64,000 nt of DNA. Source: an uncultured Opitutaceae bacterium. Its GTDB lineage: Bacteria; Verrucomicrobiota; Verrucomicrobiia; Opitutales; Opitutaceae. The translations under genes were made by a program, and so were the position numbers. Where the stretch lies: positions 62,001-126,000 of the forward strand of contig CALFXL010000071.1 in assembly GCA_937958045.1 (NCBI GenBank), written 5' to 3'. The notes beneath the pieces are model-generated. The model was not told where the DNA came from, did no database searches, and was given only the letters and a program-made list of their open reading frames with translations. The stretch's first letter is position 1, and each line of letters begins with the position of its first letter. Below are positions 58,982-64,000 of the stretch, one piece after another.

Positions 58982-60322
58982 ATGGTAGCGCGTTTTTTCC
59001 GTCTCGCCGAGCATGGGACCACTGTGCCGCGCGAAATCCAAGCCGGCCTCACGACCTTTACCGCGATGGCCTACATCCTCGCGGTGAACCCCTCGATCCT
59101 CACCGCGGCCGGCATGCCGCACGGCGCTCTGATCACCGTCACCGCGCTCACCGCCGCGATCAGCACCGCGCTGATGGCCTTCATGACAAACTTCCCGCTC
59201 GCGCTCGCGCCGGGCATGGGAATCAACGCGTACTTCACCTACGCGATCTGCCTCGGCGCCGGCGTGCCGTGGCAATCCGCGCTCGGCCTGGTGTTCGTGA
59301 ATGGCGTGATCTTCCTGCTGCTTTCGTTGACGGGCGTACGCGAAAAAATCGTCGGCGCGATCCCCTACTCGCTCAAAATCGCGATCACCTGCGGCGTCGG
59401 TTTGTTCATCGCCTTTCTCGGTCTGAAAAACGCCGGTATCGTCGTCGCCAATCCGAACACATTTGTCGCGCAAGGCGACTTCAGCGCGCCGCCCGTCGCG
59501 CTCGCGTTCGGCGGCATTTTGCTCACCGCGATCCTCGTCACGCGCCGCGTTCCCGGTGCGATCGTGTTGTCGATTTTGATCATCACGGTGGTCGGCACGG
59601 TGGTGCCGGATGGACAAGGCGGCCACGTCACCACATCGCCGTCGCTCGGTTCGTTCTTCGATTGGCCCTCGTCGCCCGCGCCGCTGATGTTTGAACTCAA
59701 TTTCGATTTTCTGCTCGGCGATTTTTGGCGCGCGCTGCCGATTCTCATCACGCTGCTGATCGTCGATATGTTCGACAACATCGGCACGTTGATCGGCGTG
59801 ACGAAACGCGCGGGTTTGCTGAGGCCCGACGGCACTTTGCCCAAAGCCGGACGCGCGCTCGTGAGCGACTCGCTCGCGGCGATCCTGAGCTCGTTGTTTG
59901 GCACTTCGACGGTCGTCAGCTACGTCGAGTCCGCTTCCGGCGTGGAAGCCGGCGGACGCACCGGACTCACGGCGATCACGACCGCGATTTGTTTCCTGCT
60001 CGCGCTGTTTTTGACGCCGCTGATTCTCGCGATCCCCGCGGTGGCGACAGCGCCGGCGTTGGTGATTGTCGGCATCTTTATGTTTCAGGCGGTGGCCGAG
60101 ATCAAACTCGCCGACTTCGGTGAAGCCATGCCTGCGGTCATCACGCTGCTGTGCATTCCGCTCACGTTCAGCATCGCCGAAGGTTTGGGGCTCGGCGTGA
60201 TCGCTTTCGCCCTGATCGCGCTCGCGACGGGTCGTGCGCGCTCCGTACCGGCCTTTACGTATGGGCTGGCGGGCGTCTTTTTCCTGCATATCTTCTGGGG
60301 ACTGATTCGTGCTTGGTGGTGA
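58982..60322 (+). CDS. NCS2-family purine permease (AzgA-like)
   Basis: A 446-residue inner-membrane transporter of the AzgA (adenine/hypoxanthine/guanine) type, with about 13 membrane segments. The family motif LALAPGMGINAYFTYAICLG is present, along with ILITLLIVDMFDNIGTLIGV and LFGTSTVVSYVESASGVEAG. The ATG at 58982 gives the standard MVARFFRL-type N-terminus. It is 34 bases before the GTP cyclohydrolase II gene, so it likely belongs to the same transcript. Confidence 0.9.
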   Translation: MVARFFRLAEHGTTVPREIQAGLTTFTAMAYILAVNPSILTAAGMPHGALITVTALTAAISTALMAFMTNFPLALAPGMGINAYFTYAICLGAGVPWQSALGLVFVNGVIFLLLSLTGVREKIVGAIPYSLKIAITCGVGLFIAFLGLKNAGIVVANPNTFVAQGDFSAPPVALAFGGILLTAILVTRRVPGAIVLSILIITVVGTVVPDGQGGHVTTSPSLGSFFDWPSSPAPLMFELNFDFLLGDFWRALPILITLLIVDMFDNIGTLIGVTKRAGLLRPDGTLPKAGRALVSDSLAAILSSLFGTSTVVSYVESASGVEAGGRTGLTAITTAICFLLALFLTPLILAIPAVATAPALVIVGIFMFQAVAEIKLADFGEAMPAVITLLCIPLTFSIAEGLGLGVIAFALIALATGRARSVPAFTYGLAGVFFLHIFWGLIRAWW

Positions 60323-60356
60323 TCGACCAACCGCCCGAACGAATCCGTTTTCTCTC

Positions 60357-61949
60357 ATGACCAACGTCGTTCCCTTCACGCCACCTGCTCAAGCGGCCGG
60401 CTCCATTCCCGACTTCGAAGCGCTCGTGCGCAGCATCCAGCACACCGCCGGCAGCGTGATCCATCCGACCTCGGCCGACGACCGTCCGTTGTATGGACAA
60501 ACCTTGTACATCGCCAACTGCGCGCTCGATATGCGCTTCGGCACCTTCCGCGCGTACATTTTTCAGGACATCATCGACAAGCACTACATCATCGCCCTCG
60601 CGCACGGCGACATCGTCAATCCCGCCACACCGCTCTACACGCGACTGCACTCCTCGTGCGTGACGAGCGAGACGTTGCGCGGCTGCGATTGCGATTGTGT
60701 GCAACAACTCGAAGGCGCGCTCGAGGTCATCGCGCGAAAAGGCAACGGCATCGTTTTCTACCTCATGCAAGAAGGCCGCGGCGTCGGCTACGTCGGCAAA
60801 GCCCGCGATCGTATGCTCGTGCAGGCGTCGCTGGATCAGCTCTCGACGTTTCAGGCCTACGCCGCGATGGGCCTCATGAAGGACCACCGCAACTACGATA
60901 ACATTTCGCAGATTTGTTATCTGCTGGGCATCACGGCTCCCTTCATCGTGCTCACCAACAACCCCGACAAGGTCGAGGCGTTGAAGGCTCAAGGCATCGC
61001 CATCGCGGGGACCGAAACGCTCGAGTTTGAGCCATCGCCGTTCAATCTCGCGTACCTTACTTCAAAGGCCGCCGGCGGACACATTCTCAAGCGCCCGGCG
61101 CTCACCACGGTGAAACGCGCGCTGCCGCCCGAACCCGTCGTGCCGTTCAAGCCGCACGTGCTGCCCGAGGCGCGCCGCTTCATTTATTCGGCCAGTTATT
61201 ATCTGCCGATGAAGCCCGTCGACAACGACGTGCTGCTCACCGAAGCGCAGTTCAAGGACCTCTTTCAGAAGAAATCCATCGATCGCTACATGGCCGGCCC
61301 CAAGCCGCTCGTGCTCGGCTATCAGCTCATCCGCGAAAATCGTTTCTTCGTCAAAATCGACCCGGCGAATCTCACCGCTTTCAAAAAAGAACATCCCGCC
61401 GATCCCATCGTCGATTTGCTCACCACACCGTACTGGTTCCGCGTGCACGTTTATTACGACGTCGTCACGAGCCAGGAGTTTGTCGTCCTCACGCACGGCA
61501 AGCCGCGCATCTTCGACATCCCCGTCGTGCGCGTGCACAGCGAATCGCTCTTCAACCGCTTCCCGCTTCGCACCGTCGAAAACCGCGACAAGCTCAAGCA
61601 ATCGGTGAAACACATCGTCTCCTACGGTGTGGGCGCGATGCTGCTGCTCCACAACGACGGACGCGGCGCCGGCTTCGGCGCCTACGCCACCGACCGCATG
61701 ATGTCGGAAACCGGACAAGCGCTCTCCACCGACGAAGCGTATCGCAAACTCGGCGTCGGCTACGACAGCCGCGACTACGACGCCTCGATCCTCCTGCTGC
61801 GCCACCACATCCCCAACGAAAAGATCCAGATGGTGATGAATTCGCCGGCGAGCCTTGTGAAAAAGAACGAGTACGCCGCCGCGCTCAACGCGCACAAAAT
61901 CGACGTCGATAAATGGATCTTCCTCGACGAACACACCGTCAGCGAATGA
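60357..61949 (+). CDS. Tandem GTP cyclohydrolase II-like protein
   Basis: A 530-residue protein made of two RibA-like halves. The first (about 40-240) has the zinc-binding pattern LHSSCVTSETLRGCDCDC with Cys101, Cys112 and Cys114, spaced 11 and 13 residues as in E. coli RibA, and VFYLMQEGRGVGYVGKARD. The second (about 330-530) copies the layout, RVHSESLFNRFPLRTVENR then LLHNDGRGAGFGAYATDRM, but its three zinc cysteines are replaced. GTP cyclohydrolase II makes the first riboflavin precursor, but no rib genes are adjacent and length argues for a specialised role. It lies behind a purine permease. Confidence 0.88.
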   Translation: MTNVVPFTPPAQAAGSIPDFEALVRSIQHTAGSVIHPTSADDRPLYGQTLYIANCALDMRFGTFRAYIFQDIIDKHYIIALAHGDIVNPATPLYTRLHSSCVTSETLRGCDCDCVQQLEGALEVIARKGNGIVFYLMQEGRGVGYVGKARDRMLVQASLDQLSTFQAYAAMGLMKDHRNYDNISQICYLLGITAPFIVLTNNPDKVEALKAQGIAIAGTETLEFEPSPFNLAYLTSKAAGGHILKRPALTTVKRALPPEPVVPFKPHVLPEARRFIYSASYYLPMKPVDNDVLLTEAQFKDLFQKKSIDRYMAGPKPLVLGYQLIRENRFFVKIDPANLTAFKKEHPADPIVDLLTTPYWFRVHVYYDVVTSQEFVVLTHGKPRIFDIPVVRVHSESLFNRFPLRTVENRDKLKQSVKHIVSYGVGAMLLLHNDGRGAGFGAYATDRMMSETGQALSTDEAYRKLGVGYDSRDYDASILLLRHHIPNEKIQMVMNSPASLVKKNEYAAALNAHKIDVDKWIFLDEHTVSE

Positions 61950-61965
61950 CGCGCGCGCTTCGCGC

Positions 61966-62116
61966 GAACGTCGAACATCCAATATCGAACTTCGAACGCT
62001 TAACGCTCGTCCCACGATGACCGGATCGTGTACCCCATTCACGTTTAGTCCTACAATCGCGTTTCATCGTACCGGCACTTGGGCGTTAAGCGTTCAAGGG
62101 AAGTGTTGAGCGTTCC
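61966..62116. repeat. Heptamer array with 13-base inverted repeat
   Basis: GAACGTC, GAACATC, CAATATC, GAACTTC, GAACGCT, TAACGCT run from 61966. GAACGCTTAACGC (61994-62006) has a perfect inverted copy, GCGTTAAGCGTTC (62083-62095). The region occupies the 167-base gap between the cyclohydrolase and SIS genes. Its unit differs from the GTAGTTG family but keeps the 7-base register. Confidence 0.7.
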
Positions 62117-63181
62117 ATGAGTGCCTCCGATCCCCTCGGCCACACGCTTCTGGCGGAACGACTGGCGCAGATCCCCGCCATCCTGCGCGACATGATCGCG
62201 CGCGGACCGGCGCCGCTCAAACCGGCCACGCTCGCCTCTTCGCGTTTCATCGTCACCGGCACCGGCAGCTCCGAAGCCCATGCGCGTTACCTCGCCACGC
62301 TGCTCAACTTCCACACCGATCGCGCGGCGACGTATCTGCCGCTCTCCGGTTTCACCGCGATTCACCCGGAGAGTTTCGCCGGGAAAACGCTCGTGGTCTT
62401 CAGCCAGGGCGTTTCGCCCAACGCGCAAATCGCGCTCCGCCGGCGTATCCATTTTTCACATACGATTCTTTTCACCGCGTCCTCGCCCGCGTCCGCCCGC
62501 GCCGCCGGCAAACACGATCGCGCCGCGATGCTTCAGTCGTTGCTCGACGAGGGCTGCGAGTTGATCGAGTTTCCGCTCGCGGAAGAGTACACGACCTTGA
62601 TCCGCTTCGTCGGACCGATGGCCGGGTATCTCGCCTGTCTGCAGTTCGCCGCGCAGTTTTCCTGCTCACGTTTTCGCGCGCCCTCCGCGGAAGAACTGCT
62701 GCCGCTGCTCGACGCCGCGCCCCCCGCCGAACTCATCGCCGCGATGAAAGCGCCCGCATCGCGCTTCGCCGAGGGCTTCAATCTCCTCACGGCCGCGCCG
62801 ATCTCGGAGTTCGCGCAAAACCTCGCGTGCAAATTCATGGAAGGCCTTTTCTGGCCCTGCCCACCGATTTCGGACTTCCTCCAATTCGCGCACGGTCCTT
62901 TTCAGCAAATGGCCGCGCGTCCGCATCCCACGCTGATCCTCCAGGCGAGTTCTCCCATCGAAGCCGAACTCGTCGATCGCAGTCTCACGATGCTGCGCGA
63001 GATCGGCCTCACCGCGTATGTGCTGCGTGTCGACGCGCCGCCGTTGCTGTCGATCTTCGCTTTCGAAGCGGCGCTCAACCGGCTCACGTTTGAGCTCATG
63101 ACGTATTTCCGCGTCGATCAGGTCAACTGGCCAGGCAAGGGCCGCGACGATCGTCTCTACGGTTTTTGCCCCGACGTCTGA
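62117..63181 (+). CDS. SIS-domain protein (GlmS-isomerase-like)
   Basis: A 354-residue protein with two SIS sugar-phosphate-binding folds. FIVTGTGSSEAHARYLATLL is the first SIS glycine-serine loop, and LVVFSQGVSPNAQIALRRR gives the second phosphate site. There is no glutaminase domain. Sugar isomerases, deglycases and regulators share the fold, and the C-terminal half is divergent. It follows the cyclohydrolase, and a role in nucleobase or sugar-amine metabolism is possible. Confidence 0.75.
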   Translation: MSASDPLGHTLLAERLAQIPAILRDMIARGPAPLKPATLASSRFIVTGTGSSEAHARYLATLLNFHTDRAATYLPLSGFTAIHPESFAGKTLVVFSQGVSPNAQIALRRRIHFSHTILFTASSPASARAAGKHDRAAMLQSLLDEGCELIEFPLAEEYTTLIRFVGPMAGYLACLQFAAQFSCSRFRAPSAEELLPLLDAAPPAELIAAMKAPASRFAEGFNLLTAAPISEFAQNLACKFMEGLFWPCPPISDFLQFAHGPFQQMAARPHPTLILQASSPIEAELVDRSLTMLREIGLTAYVLRVDAPPLLSIFAFEAALNRLTFELMTYFRVDQVNWPGKGRDDRLYGFCPDV

Positions 63182-63200
63182 TTCGCGCGAAATTTTTTCG

Positions 63201-63608
63201 TCAGCCGCGCGCCGGCGCCAACGTCGTCGCCGCCAGATGTCCGAGCCACACGGCCAAAAGACACAGCGCGACCGAGCCCGCGACATTGCCGCCCGCTTTC
63301 AGCCACGCGCTTTCCTGCATCAAACCGAGCGTTTGCAGACTGAACGCCGAGAACGTCGTGAAACCGCCCAACACGCCGGTCATGAGAAATTGCCTTCCCG
63401 CATCTCCCACCGGCCAGCGTCCGCCGGGCGCGGTCGCCGCCGCGATGAAGCCGATCGCAAACGACCCCACCACGTTCACGAGCAACGTCCCCCATGGAAA
63501 ACCCGGAGCGCTGACGCGCGTCACCCATTGACCAAGGCCAAAGCGCGCGGCACTGCCCAAGGCTCCGCCGAGAGCAACCCAGAGATAAAACATGGTCGAT
63601 GCGTTCAT
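63201..63608 (-). CDS. crcB: Fluoride ion channel FluC/CrcB
   Basis: A 135-residue small membrane protein with four helices. The family marks are YLWVALGGALGSAARFGLGQ, WGTLLVNVVGSFAIGFIAA and VLGGFTTFSAFSLQTL. It forms a dimeric fluoride-export channel that keeps cytoplasmic fluoride low. No fluoride riboswitch (the crcB motif) is visible upstream. Confidence 0.92.
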   Translation of the reverse strand: MNASTMFYLWVALGGALGSAARFGLGQWVTRVSAPGFPWGTLLVNVVGSFAIGFIAAATAPGGRWPVGDAGRQFLMTGVLGGFTTFSAFSLQTLGLMQESAWLKAGGNVAGSVALCLLAVWLGHLAATTLAPARG

Positions 63609-63803
63609 GGACGAGCGGGATGTTCGGCATTTTTGCAGTGCCTGACCAGCCCGGCATAAACGTTTTTCATTCTTCTACAAATGACGTGTCACCTTTCGGA
63701 GCGATTGGCGTCATTTCCCCTCACCGCTTCAACCGTTGCTCCGGCGTCTCTACCGGCTCGACGCCCGCGCGACTCAGCTTTTTCATCCTCCCTTTTACCA
63801 CCT

Positions 63804-64000
63804 ATGGCCAAATCCCGATCTTTCGGCGGCACGCTCATCACGCTCGTCTGCATCGCAGCCGCAGCTGGCGGTGCTTATTATTTCTGGAAACGCGGCGATG
63901 TGAAGCCGCCCGAAGTCTCGGTCGCGACGGTCACTCGCGGCGACATCATCCAGACCATCACGGCGACCGGCATTCTGCAGTCGCCGACGAGTGTGGACGT
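63804..64000 (+). CDS. Efflux RND/MacA-type periplasmic adaptor subunit (partial)
   Basis: The right edge cuts this gene after 65 codons. It starts MAKSRSFGGTLITLVCIAAA with a signal anchor (AAAGGAYYFWKRGD), then PPEVSVATVTRGDIIQTITA, TGILQSPTSVD, the standard start of membrane-fusion proteins in RND or MacAB-type export. The remaining 600 or so bases lie outside the window. Confidence 0.85.
   Translation, partial: MAKSRSFGGTLITLVCIAAAAGGAYYFWKRGDVKPPEVSVATVTRGDIIQTITATGILQSPTSVD

Noticed and set aside
63609..63803. A fluoride riboswitch ahead of crcB
   Set aside because: The leader on the minus strand does not show the conserved GGNGAUGG start or the pseudoknot partner.

Overview
The window looks like chromosomal DNA of a Verrucomicrobiota bacterium, most probably an Opitutaceae-like member of the Opitutae. 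The reasons are high GC, weak or absent Shine-Dalgarno sequences, a GreA with a very long N-terminal extension of the kind seen in the PVC superphylum, FabV as an enoyl-ACP reductase, outer-membrane proteins of a diderm cell and many lineage-type hypothetical proteins. Placement is inferred from gene content only.

Region by region. 0-9.4 kb is housekeeping: scpB (cut by the left edge), ilvD, a metallophosphoesterase, a secreted redoxin, a tiny membrane ORF behind a good promoter, an RskA-like protein, fabV, dtd and an FAD oxidoreductase. 9.4-23.9 kb is a nitrogen-acquisition locus: an ABC transporter, a NikR-like regulator, the two 'urea carboxylase-associated' proteins (now known in other bacteria as carboxyguanidine deiminase subunits), a biotin-dependent urea/guanidine carboxylase and an allophanate hydrolase. 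Together these would import guanidine or urea and take it through carboxylation, deimination and allophanate hydrolysis to ammonia and CO2. Two secreted beta-propeller carbohydrate-active proteins lie inside the locus. 23.9-44.4 kb holds a secreted M23 peptidase, HemW, a lipoprotein, RsmB-like methyltransferase, long GreA, DUF4870, an ArsR-methyltransferase fusion, HflX, CysK with a PLP sulfur-transfer enzyme, tRNA-Gln, an OMP with a PagL-like deacylase, a ParA operon, a lone receiver, a second Gre-like factor and a TonB-like protein. 44.5-64 kb has two hybrid histidine kinases, tRNA-Ser, RidA, amidase, DUF3891, a coiled-coil/membrane pair, def, a Gfo/Idh/MocA oxidoreductase, an amidohydrolase, an NCS2 purine permease, a tandem GTP cyclohydrolase II, a SIS-domain protein, FluC and the start of an efflux adaptor.

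The most unusual feature is a family of dispersed elements in the nitrogen locus. Each complete copy has two inverted arms, each made of four 7-base units (consensus GTAGTTG) plus a closing G. One copy (15200-15684) encloses a complete four-helix-bundle (23S rRNA intervening-sequence-type) protein gene. Two short copies sit inside the carboxylase gene, both starting at codon phase 0 and read through without stops, so they add peptide inserts at domain linkers. These short copies share an 18-base block with the gene-bearing copy, which suggests they are related to it. The same locus has two identically spaced direct repeats, GTAACAC-N14-GTAACAC, one before the transporter and one before the deiminase genes, and a possible sigma-54 promoter. 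These suggest dedicated nitrogen or metal control.
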